The position numbers were made by a program, and so were the translations under genes. Shown piece by piece: positions 21,030 to 33,800 of a DNA stretch of 64,000 nt (position 1 is the stretch's first letter; every line of letters starts with the position of its first letter). Source of the DNA: Malaya genurostris (lineage: Eukaryota > Arthropoda > Insecta > Diptera > Culicidae); NCBI RefSeq assembly GCF_030247185.1, contig NC_080571.1:161234352-161298351 (forward strand), read 5' to 3'. The notes under the pieces are model-generated. The model saw nothing but the letters and a program-made list of their open reading frames with translations, was not told where the DNA came from and searched no databases.

Positions 21030-22826
21030 GGACCAATTTCGGACCAGCTCGTGATTGGTTGAAACTGACATAAGCAAGTACAAGTTGTTGAAATCAAGAT
21101 TACTGCAGGGTGGTAGAAAAAGTGTTGTCGGTAACAATGTAGCTTGACATTTGATATTTTATTTTTCGGGTCATCTTCAAAATTATTGAGTTCAATAGGC
21201 ATGCTGGCAGCCAGCAGAAGTGTAAACGAGGCATAAAAGTGGATTAACAATTGTCAGGTCCTGTCCTAGTTCCTTACTAACAATTGTTTGTTGGCATGGA
21301 ACACGAAAGGCGAAACTTACGTAAACAAATGGCTTATGAATGACTGTTTCACCCTTTATACACTAAGGTCTTTTTTTATGTGATCTTTTTTATGCGGCTT
21401 TTTTATGCGAAATATCAGGGTGTCAAGATCCCACGCATACAAAAAACGCAGAAGGAAAACCGCTTAACTCTGGAACTTTGCATAAAAAAACATATACGAG
21501 GAAATTTTTACTGGGCTTTATGTTCCAGAGCAAATAATAAGGTTTCACCACTATTCTAAAGGCAAAAAGCGTACAAATCTGGTGTTAAAATCCAGTCAAA
21601 TATGTTTAATCTGATATTGGTTTAATCTGGCAAAAGATCTGGTTATTTAGCCTGCAGACACAGTCTGGTGGCCGTAAGTTGAACCGAACTTGGCGCGGGA
21701 AATTGACTTACATGTAGTGTTCACACTATTGCTGGTTGCCAGCATGCTGGTGACAGTGACAGTGTCTGGTAGGTTCTGAATGATTTGATGCTAATATAAT
21801 TCCCGCTTTAGGTGTGCTAATGTCACCAGTTCGGAACAACTTCTCGCGCCCACTCTGTCTGCAGCAGAGATGCCAGTTTTTTTCATAGGAAATTTGTCTT
21901 ACTCTGAATAAAAAATCTGTATTCCACTAATAAAATTAAATATCGACAATAAAGTAATCATGATGGCTGTAGAATTGTATATTTGATGAGCAATAATTAT
22001 TTCCATCTGTCTGTAAGAACAGAAAGATCAAATTCCGCAAAAGGCATTTTATGCCGAGACTGCTTCTTGTCACTAATACTAATAGTTTGCTCATACGAAA
22101 AAGCTTTTAAGCCTCTTTTGAAATCCGTATTAAGGTAGCGCTTCGCCGTGGTCAGGTCGAAGCAAGACAACTCACTGCTTCCTCTTGCTTTGTCGCCGAA
22201 ATTTCACCCTAAATTGCAAATTTCTAAAATACTAACCCAATTCACGAAAAATCAAAAACATACGATTGTAGGTGAATGATTTTACTATGCATTTGGCGAA
22301 AAATATCAGTTAGAAAGCTTTTCTTTCGCGAGATTTCGTGCGAGTTTTGTTAAAATTCTGTTTTCTTTTTTCCTTTTCTCGCTATAAACAACTCGCATAT
22401 GTAGGGATGTGCTACGTTTTCAACAAAGCGTCAAAGCTAGCAGCGATGAAAATTATTACTAATTTCTGGTTCTACTGAAACATGAATAGAAATTATTTTA
22501 CAAAGTAGTAACACTTACATTTTCTACTCATCATTTCACGTAGGTTTTAATGGACTGGCATTTAAAAGCTGTTTTATACATAATCCAGTAAAAGATACGT
22601 GTTTCATAGGTAAAATGTAATGTACTGTTCATTTCACATTCATCTATCAGTTCGTATCAAATTTAGATACCAGAAAATTACTATTTTATATATTGGTTGA
22701 AGTCGAAAGGGAGATGCCAGATCTTGATATAAATCTATGAAATGAAAAATGCCATGAAATATAAAACATTTATATCAAAAAATTGTCATACAATTATAAT
22801 GGCTTAAAAAGCAACTAATAACGTCG

Positions 22827-23150
22827 GTATCTCAAATCGACAAGCCTCCAGAAATCGTTTATGTTGTCACTGCCATCCAACCGAAGCCGCAGTCAAGATC
22901 CAAGAACTCCCACAACACTACCGATGCAGGTTGAAGCCGCATTACATGGTTCCAGTGTCTCTAGCTTCACACCGACGGCCTGTTTGAAGCATTCGGCAGG
23001 AGCGGGTAAACTTCCGGACTCACGCAGGCACTCAGTCCAGTTAAACACATGGAAACTTTCATACTGGAATGGTCGATGGAGTAAAAAATTGTAATTAAAT
23101 AACTCGCAAATATTTACACTACTTACACTTCGAGGGCCACTGCTCGCCAC
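22827..23150 (-). pseudogene. Scm-like MBT fragment, copy 3
   Basis: Exon-intron order as in copy 1. The ATG of exon 1 is GTG here (MKV instead of MKM upstream context). The TGA in exon 2 is kept. Confidence 0.78.
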
Positions 23151-23311
23151 TTTCAAAATCGAGTTTTTTACACTGGAAATTCACGTAGATTGTTTGACGT
23201 TTGGTCAATTCACGTAAACCTAATGTGATGACTCTATTCATTTTAGGGGATGTTCGTATAACATTCATTTTCGTCACGTAAAATATTCAATTTGACATTT
23301 GAAACCATTCT

Positions 23312-23693
23312 ACACGCTTAGAAAAAGTTACTCAAAGTTTGAGTACTAGTTACTCATATTCAAATGATACATGGAAACGTCAAAAATTGAGTAGTTATCA
23401 TCAATGATATTGAGTAACTCATACTCTAAATTTGAGTTTAACGCATTAACTCGTTTTTTTTTGTTACTATACGCAAGATCAGTCTAAAAGTTGTAATAAC
23501 CATTTGTAACAACAGGTTGTATATTTTGTTAGTGAGATCGCGTATTTCGATGGTGAGTCGCTCAACACAAACGGTGTTGTGTCTGCAAAAACCGGAATGA
23601 TAAACTCCGTGTTGTGCTTTAGAATGAAACCGAATATGCTCAAATGTCATTTCTGAGGAATAAGTGTTTGATTGGTGCCTGAGCATAACTGAC
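23312..23693 (-). mobile_element. E2 element, truncated
   Basis: The ACACGCTTAG end is present. The other half is removed at 23693/23694 by the deletion that joins it to GTTTAGTTGAAAC of the B segment, a junction also found at 45761/45762. Confidence 0.65.
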
Positions 23694-24156
23694 GTTTAGT
23701 TGAAACAGCTTAATAAATTTTTTCTAAAACACTCAATTTTGAATAATTAATTTTTGCAGCTTTATTAACTAAAGTATTCAACATATTCTATTTGAGAAAA
23801 ATAATAACATACAGAAGTATCCAAAGATTGGGTGCTATTCTCAACCAACATAATCAATATTCTCGTCCATATCACACTTCGTGATTTCAGGCTTTCTCTT
23901 TGTATTATCCAGTGATTGTTAAATGTACTCGTATACTTTCCGCATTGACAGAATTTAAAAACAAATTGAACTTAAATCCTATTGAAATCAATAATTTTGA
24001 AGATGACCCGAAAAATAAAATATCAAATGTCAAGCTACATTGATACCGACGATACTGACAACACTTTTTCTACCACCCTGCAGTAATCTTGATTTCAACA
24101 ACTTGTACTTGCTTATGTCAGTTTCAACCAATCACGAGCTGGTCCGAAATTGGTCC

Positions 24157-24357
24157 TAATGCCCCGTTTACACTTCTGCTGGCTGCCAGCATGCTGGTGT
24201 CAGTATACTGCCCTCTTAGGAAAAAAACGTTCAACTGTGGTCCAATGATCCAAAGTATTAGACCAACGAAGGACCACCGTTGAACGTTTTTTTCCTAGGA
24301 GGGCAGTACACTGACACCAGCATGCTGGCAGCCAGCAGAAGTGTAAACGGGGCATTA
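24157..24357. repeat. PC palindromic core
   Basis: A 201-bp palindrome as at 20829, followed by a half PC fragment at about 24536-24572. Confidence 0.85.
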
Positions 24358-25054
24358 GGACCAATTTCGGACCAGCTCGTGATTGGTTGAAACTGACATA
24401 AGCAAGTACAAGTTGTTGAAATCAAGATTACTGCAGGGTGGTAGAAAAAGTGTTGTCAGAATCGTCGGTAACAATGTAGCTTGACATTTGATATTTTATT
24501 TTTCGGGTCATCTTCAAAATTATTGAGTTCAATAGGCATGCTGGCAGCCAGCAGAAGTGTAAACGAGGCATAAAAGTGGATTAACAATTGTCAGGTCCTG
24601 TCCTAGTTCCTTACTAACAATTGTTTGTTGGCATGGAACACGAAAGGCGAAACTTACGTAAACAAATGGCTTATGAATGACTGTTTCACTCTTTATACAC
24701 TAAGGTCTTTTTTTATGTGATATTTTTTATGCGGCTTTTTTATGCGAAATATCAGGGTGTCAAGATCCCACGCATACAAAAAACGCAGAAGGAAAACCGC
24801 TTAACTCTGGAACTTTGCATAAAAAAACATATACAAGGAAATTTTTACTGGGCTTTATGTTCCAGAGCAAATAATAAGGTTTCACCACTTAAATTCTAAA
24901 GCAAAAAGCGTACAAATCTGGTGTTAAAATCCAGTCAAATATGTTTAATCTGATATTGGTTTAATCTGGCAAAAGATCTGGTTATTTAGCCTGCAGACAC
25001 AGTCTGGTGGCCGTAAGTTGAACCGAACTTGGCGCGGGAAATTGACTTACATGT

Positions 25055-25240
25055 AGTGTTCACACTATTGCTGGTTGCCAGCATGCTGGTGACAGTGTAC
25101 TGCACTCTTAGAAAAAAAAAACGTTCAACAGTGGTCTTTCTTTGATCTAATAAGTTGGTCCACAGTTGAACGTTTTTTATTAAGAGGGCAGTACACTGGC
25201 ACCATCATACTGGCAGCAAGCAGAAGAGTAAACGGGGCAA
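25055..25240 (-). repeat. PQ imperfect palindrome
   Basis: A complete reverse copy with an internal TTAA that has no insertion. Confidence 0.7.
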
Positions 25241-26334
25241 TAGCAAATCAAAGGGAGAGTGAAAGGTGAGCGAATTTCTCGAGTCTGGTAGGTTCTGAAT
25301 GATTTGATGCTAATATAATTCCCGCTTTAGGTGTGCTAATGTCACCAGCTCGGAACAACTTCTCGCGCCCACTCTGTCTGCAGCAGAGATGCCAGATTTT
25401 TTCATAGGAAATTTGTCTTACTCTGAATAAAAAATCTGTATTCCACTAATAAAATTAAATATCGACAATAAAATAAACATGATGGCTGTAGAATTGTATA
25501 TTCGATGAGCAATAATTCTTTCCATCTGTCTGTAAGAACAGAAAGATCAAATTCCGCAAAAGGCATTTTATGCCGAGACTGCTTCTTGTCACTAATACTA
25601 ATAGTTTGCTCATACGAAAAAGCTTTTAAGCCTCTTTTGAAATCCGTATTAATGTAGCGCTTCGCCGTGGTCAGGTCGAAGCAAGACAACTCACTGCTTC
25701 CTCTTGCTTTGTCGCCGAAATTTCACCCTAAATTGCAAATTTCTAAAATACTAACCCAATTCACGAAAAATCAAAAACATACGATTGTAGGTGAATGATT
25801 TTACTATGCATTTGGCGAAAAATATTAGTTAGAAAGCTTTTCTTTCGCGAGTTTTGTTAAATTTGGTTTTCTTTTTTCCTTTTCTCGCTATAAACAACTC
25901 GCATATGTAGGGATGTGCTACGTTTTCAACAAAGCGTCAAAGCTAGTAGCGATGAAAATTATTACTGATTTCTGGTTCTACTGAAACATGAATAGAAATT
26001 ATTTTACAAAGTAGTAACACTTACATTTTCTACTCATCATTTCACGTAGGTTTTAATGGACTGGCATTTAAAAGCTGTTTTATACATAATCCAGTAAAAG
26101 ATACGTGTTTTATAGGTAAAATGTAATGTACTGTTCATTTCACATTCATCTATCAGTTCGTATCAAATTTAGATACCAGAAAATTACTATTTTATATATT
26201 GGTTGAAGTCGAAAGGGAGATGCCAGATCTTGATATAAATCTATGAAATGAAAAATGCCATGAAATATAAAACATTTATATCAAAAAATTGTCATACAAT
26301 TATAATGGCTTAAAAAGCAACTAATAACGTCGTG

Positions 26335-26663
26335 GTATCTCAAATCGACAAGCCTCCAGAAATCGTTTATGTTGTCACTGCCATCCAACCGAAGCCGCAG
26401 TCAAGATCCAAGAACTCCCACAACACTACCGATGCAGGTTGAAGTCGCATTACATGGTTCCAGTGTCTCTAGCTTCACACCGACGGCCTGTTTGAAGCAT
26501 TCGGCAGGAGCGGGTAAACTTCCGGACTCACGCAGGCACTCGGTCCAGTTAAACACATGGAAACTTTCATACTGGAATGGTCCGGTCGATGGAGTAAAAA
26601 ATTGTAATTAAATAACTCGCAAATATTTACACCACTTGCACTTCGAGGGCCACTGCTCGCCAT
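26335..26663 (-). pseudogene. Scm-like MBT fragment, copy 4
   Basis: Carries the 4-nt longer intron shared with copy 2. The donor side differs from other copies (GTGCAAGTGGTG), which weakens the donor. Confidence 0.76.
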
Positions 26664-26816
26664 TTTCAAAATCGAGTTTTTTACACTGGAAATTCACGTA
26701 GATTGTTTGACGTTTCACGTAAACCTTATGTGATGACTCTATTCATTTTAGGGGATGTTCGTATAACATTCATTTTCGTCACGTAAAATATTCAATTTGA
26801 CATTTGAAACCATTCT

Positions 26817-27428
26817 ACACGCTTAGAAAAAGTTACTCAAAGTTTGAGTACTAGTTACTCATTTTCAAATGATACATGGAAACGTCAAAAATTGAGTAGT
26901 TATCATCAATGATATTGAGTAACTCCTACTCTAAATTTGAGTTTAACGCATTAACTCGTTTTTTTTTGTTACTATACTAATTACTAATTACTAATAACCA
27001 TTTGTAACAACAGGTTGTATATTTTGTTAGTGAGATCGCGTATTTCGAGGGTGAGTCGCTCAACACAAACGGTGTTGTGTCTGCAAAAACCGGAATGATA
27101 AACTCCGTGTTGTGCTTTAGAATGAAACCGAATATGCTCAAATGTCATTTCTGAGGAATAAGTGTATGATTGGTGCCTGAGCATAACTGACATGTATGTT
27201 AATGTGAAATAAAATTTCACTCAAAATTTGAGTGATAGTTACTCTATTTTTGGTACATGTACAAATAAAGTATTACTCAGTAAATAAGTAGATTTTACCC
27301 AAATATCGTTTCCAGTGGAAGAACTCAAATTTGAGTAACTTCGGAGTTACTCTAAATTAGAGTTGTTCCACTTTTTCTGTAGATGAGTGAGATCTTACTC
27401 ATTTTTGAGTAACTATTTTTAAGCGTGT
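26817..27428 (-). mobile_element. E2 element, short form
   Basis: Both ends present. The 125-bp internal segment is absent. A small rearrangement (TACTAATTACTAATTACTAA) replaces part of the conserved frame near 26975. Confidence 0.65.
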
Positions 27429-27688
27429 TTTTATTTGAGTGTGTGATTTTTCAAATGAAGTTGCCCGTATTCATAAGAAATTGTAGAAAAGGTGAAGTAA
27501 TTAGAAATTTTCCTACCGATTTGACAGCTCTTGCTGAAAGTATCATCTCTTAACAAGCAGCGCCTCTACATTTCAGTTTTGCGACAATATGTCAATTCCT
27601 GAAACCCAGACAAACCCAGATAAATGTTTGAGTATTGGTAGGTTTTTGAAAAAATATCCTGGCAACTCTGTTTACACGCAGAGTTATA

Positions 27689-29072
27689 CACTCAAAAAAA
27701 AATCACGTTAATTCTACTTGAAAACATACATGAATCTCATCCACCCAACATTTCACATAAATTCTATGGAGTAGATAAATGAATTGTATCGGATTGTTCA
27801 TATATCATGCATCTTATTCAATAGGTAAATAATATATCACTTGTCCGTTGGATACAACGTGATTTTCATATGTTTTAACAGAACTTCACGTAATAGTTAC
27901 ATGACTTAAACATCTTTATTGAGCATAGGAAAATCACATAATAATTACATGAAATGGTACATGATTGTATAGTATATAAAACTCAGTTAAAACTAACATT
28001 AAAAAGGCATTTATTTGCAGAATGCATTTCTAACGGATCGCTTGTTATTTTACATCTATTTACATATTAATGGTTACATCATCAACCTTAACGAATAGTA
28101 ACTCAATGAAATTAAACTTATACTTAACTCTAAGTATAAACTTATTATCTACATTTAAAACTATTGTTGGTCGTCGATTAAAATAATCAATACCAGTAAT
28201 AATGAACCTGATTTTTCAAACGCGACATAGTGCTCATTTTGACCAATGACTACCCATAATTGCAAAATCAAGTGAAATATTTCATCTAACGATAAAATCT
28301 TTGATTCCATAGAGTACAGCTTGATCCGATAAAAAAATATGACAAACTGTCCTATTTTGTAGTTAATTCCTTTGTAAACAATAGGGTCGGCGGTACCGAC
28401 AGAAGTTTTTCTATTTATGATTTCTGAAAATATAAATCAATTAATCAAAAATTCTTACTTCAAACTTGAATTATTTATATACATTTTGTTTTCTCCCGGG
28501 AATTATAAGATCGAAAATATTTTCGTATGCTGTTGGTTCTAAATACTTCCGGAGATCAAGAGCTCGAACAAGCCAATATCGCATTCTACTAAAACCAAAC
28601 GCAAAATTGTATATTGAGTACTACACTAGTTTTGAAACTGTAGAAGCAAAGTCCGGGCATTACATTCGTTTCGTGGAATTTGGCCTTTCTGTTTCAACAG
28701 ACTTCGCAGCCGATTCTTATTGTACATAATCATTGCATGGCTAGTACTATGGATCCTACTGACACTAAGAATCCTTCCAGGTCAGGGCTGTTTTGAAACT
28801 TTACTTACCTTTAAAAACTTCCAATAACGAATGCATTATGTTCAAGCCTGCCACTAACATGTCAGCCATTTTGAGATTTGAAATTTTCATAGAGCAAATT
28901 CACTTAAACTTCGATCATGGGACTCTCCATTTGAAGATTATGTGAAAATCACATAGCTTGTACTTGGTTTCCAGATGTTATTCATAGACATCACGAAGAA
29001 TATCAAATATAAATGAAGCTCTGCATTTACGTGAGTAATCCCATAAAACTAATGTGATTTATTTTTTGAGTG
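27689..29072 (-). mobile_element. E1 element, complete
   Basis: 1384 bp between TA dinucleotides, with CACTCAAAAAA ends. The plus-strand frame 28466-28729 starts MNYLYTFCFLPG and ends SYCT. Its family is unknown to me. Confidence 0.7.
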
Positions 29073-29866
29073 TACTATTAATGGAAAAATCTGTTTCTGA
29101 CTTCAGCTGGTTTTCAAAGAAGGGCGAAACTAATATAGATCGCCCTTCCTTACCTAGGACAGGACCAGACAACTGGCTTCTTTTTCCAGAAAAATATTTC
29201 TCTTCTTATTCCGGTTTCTCCCTGCTGTAAATAATAAAAGCCTCGCGATCACTGTTGCCAGTAGAGATAATTGTTCATTCTGAAAACTTTCTCCCCTTAT
29301 AACATGTAATTATTTATCATTTGAAAACACTTAGACAAATGTTATATCGGTCAAAAATATAGCTCTGGATTCATTTTGATCAGATGTTTGTTTTGAAGAA
29401 AACGTTTAGTTGAAACAGCTTAATAAAATTTTTCTAAAACACTCAATTTTGAATAATTAATTTTTGCAGCTTTATTAACTAAAGTATTCAACATATTCTA
29501 TTTGAGAAAAATAATAACATACAGAAGTATCCAAAGATTGGGTGCTATTCTCAACCAACATAATCAATATTCTCGTCCATATCACACTTCGTGATTTCAG
29601 GCTTTCTCTTTGTATCATCCAGTGATTGTTAAATGTACTCGTATACTTTCCGCATTGACAGAATTTAAAAACAAATTGAACTTAAATCCTATTGAAATCA
29701 ATAATTTTGAAGATGACCCGAAAAATAAAATATCAAATATCAAGCTACATTGTTACCGACGATACTGACAACACTTTTTCTACCACCCTGCAGTAATCTT
29801 GATTTCAACAACTTGTACTTGCTTATGTCAGTTTCAACCAATCACGAGCTGGTCCGAAATTGGTCC

Positions 29867-30068
29867 TAATGCCCCGTTTACACTTCTGCTGGCTGCCAGC
29901 ATGCTGGTGTCAGAGTACTGCCCTCTTAGGAAAAAAACGTTCAACTGTGGTCCAATGATACAAAGTATTAGAACAACGAAGGACAACCGTTGAACGTTTT
30001 TTTTTCCTAGGAGGGCAGTACACTGACACCAGCATGCTGGCAGCCAGCAGAAGTGTAAACGAGGCATA
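29867..30068. repeat. PC palindromic core, asymmetric
   Basis: The left arm begins TAATGCCCCG, but the right arm ends CGAGGCATAA and goes straight into the unit interior, so the second flank of about 160 bp is missing. Confidence 0.8.
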
Positions 30069-30390
30069 AAAGAGGATTAACAATTGTCAGGTCCTGTCCT
30101 AGTTCCTTACTAACTATTGTTTGTTGGCATGGAACACGAAAGGCGAAACTTACATAAAAAAACATATACAAGGAAATTTTTACTGGGCTTTATGTTCCAG
30201 AGCAAATAATAAGGTTTCACCACTTAAATTCTAAAGGCAAAAAGCGTACAAATCTGGTGTTAAAATCCAGTCAAATATGTATAATCTGATATTGGTTTAA
30301 TCTGGCAAAAGATCTGGTTATTTAGCCTGCAGACATAGGCTGGTGGCCGTAAGTTGAACCGAACTTGGTGCGGGAAATTGACTTACATGT

Positions 30391-31320
30391 AGTGTTCACA
30401 CTATTGCTGGTTGCCAGCATGCTGGTGACAGTGTACTGCACTCTTAGAAAAAAAAGTTCAACAGTGGTCTTTCTTTGGTCTAATATGTTGGTCCACAGTT
30501 GAACGTTTTTTATTAAGGTAGCGCTTCGCCGTGGTCACGGGAGTTCGCTGCCTATCTCGGAGTTTCACGCACTTTACCAAATATTGCGAGAAAACGGGGA
30601 AGAAAACGGAAATTCCAAGAACATACGATTCTAGATAATTAATTTTTCTATCGATTCGTATATAAATTGTGCCTGATAAACATTTTTATCGAAAGATTTC
30701 GTGCGAGTTATAAAAATAAATGAGTTTTTCCTTATTCTTTCGCACGCACACAATTTCAACGCATGCATTGGGCTGTGCAAAATGCTACATGCGGTAGACG
30801 CTAACAACATTTCTTTTGTTTTCGTTGTCCGTTCTCTCTGCGTAAACGTTGAATATAGATGAGTAGAAAATGTAAGTGAGTGTTACTACTTTGTAAAATA
30901 ATTTCTATTCATGTTTCAGTAGAACCAGAAATCAGTAAAGATTTTCATCGCTACTAGCTTTGACGCTTTGTTGAAAACGTAGCACATCCCTACATATGCG
31001 AGTTGTTTATAGCGAGAAAAGGAAAAATGAAAGCCTAATTTCAACATAACTCGCACGAAATCTCGCGAAAGAAAAGCTTTCTAACTGATATTTTTCGCCA
31101 AATGCATAGTAAAATCATTTACCTACAATCGTATGTTTTTGATTTTTCGTGAATCGGGTTAGTATTTTAGAAATTTGCAATTTAGGGTGAAATTTCGGCG
31201 ACAAAGCAAGAGGAAGCAGTGAGTTGTCTTGCTTCGACCTGACCACGGCGAAGCGCTACCTTAAGAGGGCAGTACACTGGCACCATCATACTGGCAGCAA
31301 GCAGAAGAGTAAACGGGGCA
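30391..31320 (-). repeat. PQ imperfect palindrome, interrupted
   Basis: Mirror image of 9675-10602, with the same MITE at the same TTAA. Confidence 0.7.
30517..31260 (-). mobile_element. 744-bp TTAA MITE, second copy
   Basis: Exactly the same length as, and the reverse complement pattern of, 9735-10478, in the same PQ site, with TTAA at 30513-30516 and 31261-31264. It is a duplicate of one insertion event rather than a second jump. Confidence 0.8.
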
Positions 31321-32431
31321 ATAGCAAATCAAAGGGAGAGTGAAAGGTGGGCGAATTTCTCGAGTCTGGTAGGTTCTGAATGATTTGATGCTAATATAAT
31401 TCCCGCTTTAGGTGTGCTAATGTCACCAGCTCGGAACAACTTCTCGCGCCAACTCTGTCTGCAGCAGAGATGCCAGATTTTTTCATAGGAAATTTGTCTT
31501 ACTCTGAATAAAAAATCTGTATTATCTGCATCCACTAATAAAATTAAATATCGACAATAAAATAAACATGATGGCTGTAGAATTGTATATTCGATGAGCA
31601 ATAATTCTTTCCATCTGTCTGTAAGAACAGAAATATCAAATTCCGCAAAAGGCATTTTATGCCGAGACTGCTTCTTGTCACTAATACTAATAGTTTGCTC
31701 ATACGAAAAAGCTTTTAAGCCTCTTTTGAAATCCGTATTAAGGTAGCGCTTCGCCATGGTCAGATCGAAGCAAGACAACTCACTGCTTCCTCTTGCTTTG
31801 TCGCTGAAATTTCACCCTAAATTGCAAATTTCTAAAATACTAACCCAATTCACGAAAAATCAAAAACATAGTAAATGATTTTACTATGCATTTGGCGAAA
31901 AATATCAGTTAGAAAGCTTTTCTTTCGCGAGATTTCGTGCGAGTTTTGTTAAAATTTGGTTTTCTTTTTTCCTTTTCTCGCTATAAACAACTCGCATATG
32001 TAGGGATGTGCTACGTTTTCAACAAAGCGTCAAAGCTAGTAGCGATGAAAATCATTACTGATTTCTGGTTCTACTGAAACATGAATAGAAATTATTTTAC
32101 AAAGTAGTAACACTTACTTACATTTTCTACTCATCATTTCACGTAGGTTTTAATGGACTGGCATTTAAAAGCTGTTTTATACATAATCCAGTAAAAGATA
32201 CGTGTTTCATAGGTAAAATGTAATGTACTGTTCATTTCACATTCATCTATCAGTTCGTATCAAATTTAGATACCAGAAAATTACTATTTTATATATTGGT
32301 TGATGTCGAAAGGGAGATGCCAGATCTTGATATAAATCTATGAAATGAAAAATGCCATGAAATATAAAACATTTATATCAAAAAATTGTCATACAATTAT
32401 AATGGCTTAAAAAGCAACTAATAACGTCGTG

Positions 32432-32750
32432 GTATCTCAAATCGACAAGCCTCCAGAAATCGTTTATGTTGTCACTGCCATCCAACCGAAGCCGCAGTCA
32501 AGATCCAAGAACTCCCACTACCGATGCAGATTGAAGTCGCATTACATGGTTCCAGTGTCTCTAGCTTCACACCGACGGCCTGTTTGAAGCATTCGGCAGG
32601 AGCGGGTAAACTTCCGGACTCACGCAGGCACTCGGTCCAGTTAAACACATGGAAACTTTCATACTGGAATGGTCGATGGAGTAAAAAATTGTAATTAAAT
32701 AACTCGCAAATATTTACACTACTTACACTTCGAGGGCCACTGCTCGCCAT
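32432..32750 (-). pseudogene. Scm-like MBT fragment, copy 5
   Basis: A small deletion near 32515 shifts the frame, so the common TGA is bypassed but the LRLRLDG part is read out of frame. The upstream CGATTTT is lost, which opens the frame into the 5' side. Confidence 0.76.
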
Positions 32751-32924
32751 TTTCAAAATTTTACACTGGAAATTCACGTAGATTGTTTGACGTTTGGTCA
32801 ATTCACGAAAACCTTATGTGATGACTCTATTTATTTTAGGGGATGTTCGTATAATGAATGTGAAATGTTACGACAATGAATGTCACGTAAAATAAATATT
32901 CAATTTGACATTTGAAACCATTCT

Positions 32925-33540
32925 ACACGCTTAGAAAAAGTTACTCAAAGTTTGAGTACTAGTTACTCATATTCAAATGATACATGGAAACGTCAAAAAT
33001 TGAGCAGTTATCATCAATGATATTGAGTAACTCCTACTCTAAATTTAAGTTTAACGCTTTAACTCGTTTTTTTGTTACTATTCGCAAGATCAGTCTAAAA
33101 GTTGTAATAACCATTTGTAACAACAGGTTGTATATTTTGTTAGTGAGATCGCGTATTTCGAGGGTGAGTCGCTCAACACAAACGGTGTTGTGTCTGCAAA
33201 AACCGGAATGATAAACTCCGTGTTGTGCTTTAGAATGAAACCGAATATGCTCAAATGTCATTTCTGAGGAATAAGTGTATGATTGGTGCCTGAGCATAAC
33301 TGACATGTATGTTAATGTGAAATAAAATTTCACTCAAAATTTGAGTGATAGTTACTCTATTTTTGGTACATGTACAAATAAAGTATTACTCAGTAAATAA
33401 GTAGATTTTACCCAAATATCGTTTCCAGTGGAAGAACTCAAATTTGAGTAACTTCGGAGTTACTCTAAATTAGAGTTGTTCCACTTTTTCTGTAGATGAG
33501 TGAGATCTTACTCATTTTTGAGTAACTATTTTAAGCGTGT
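32925..33540 (-). mobile_element. E2 element, short form
   Basis: Both ends present; the 125-bp internal segment is absent. The conserved frame (33034-33333) is open. Confidence 0.65.
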
Positions 33541-33800
33541 TTTTATTTGAGTGTATGATTTTTCAAATGAAGTTGCCCGTATTCATAAGAAATTGTAGAA
33601 AAGGTGAAGTAATTAGAAATTTTCCTACCGATTTGACAGCTCTTGCTGAAAGTATCATCTCTTAACAAGCAGCGCCTCTACATTTCAGTTTTGCGACAAT
33701 ATGTCAATTCCTGAAACCCAGACAAACCCAGATAAATGTTTGAGTATTGGTAGGTTTTTGAAAAAATATCCTGGCAACTCTGTTTACACGCAGAGTTATA

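Larger units (their letters stand above)
20936..23693 (-). repeat. Unit copy U3 (-), right arm of giant palindrome
   Basis: Mirror of about 17.7-20.93 kb: PC flank, a half PC at 21196-21232, PQ deleted to a stub near 21760, conserved ORF region, resident TTAA-type element, MBT copy 3 and the E2 start. It ends in E2 at GCATAACTGAC, fused directly to the B segment. Confidence 0.85.
23694..26800 (-). repeat. Unit copy U4 (-), deletion derivative
   Basis: B segment, PC, PQ, conserved ORF (starting MSCFDLTTAKRYINTD) and MBT copy 4. The stretch 23694 to about 26600 is duplicated in direct orientation at 45762 to about 48600, including its left breakpoint. Confidence 0.8.
26801..29950 (-). repeat. 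Unit copy U5 (-)
   Basis: A continuation through E2, spacer, E1 and B segment to the next PC. This is one of the most complete left halves and serves as the reference empty site for the insertions at 16116, 34872 and 42606. Confidence 0.8.

Noticed and set aside
24717..24899. Recurrent 60-codon frame starting MIFFMRLFYAKYQGVKIP
   Set aside because: AT-rich, present only in unit copies, without a domain. It is likely a chance frame between PQ and PC, and the mariner-type elements inserted in it without apparent cost.
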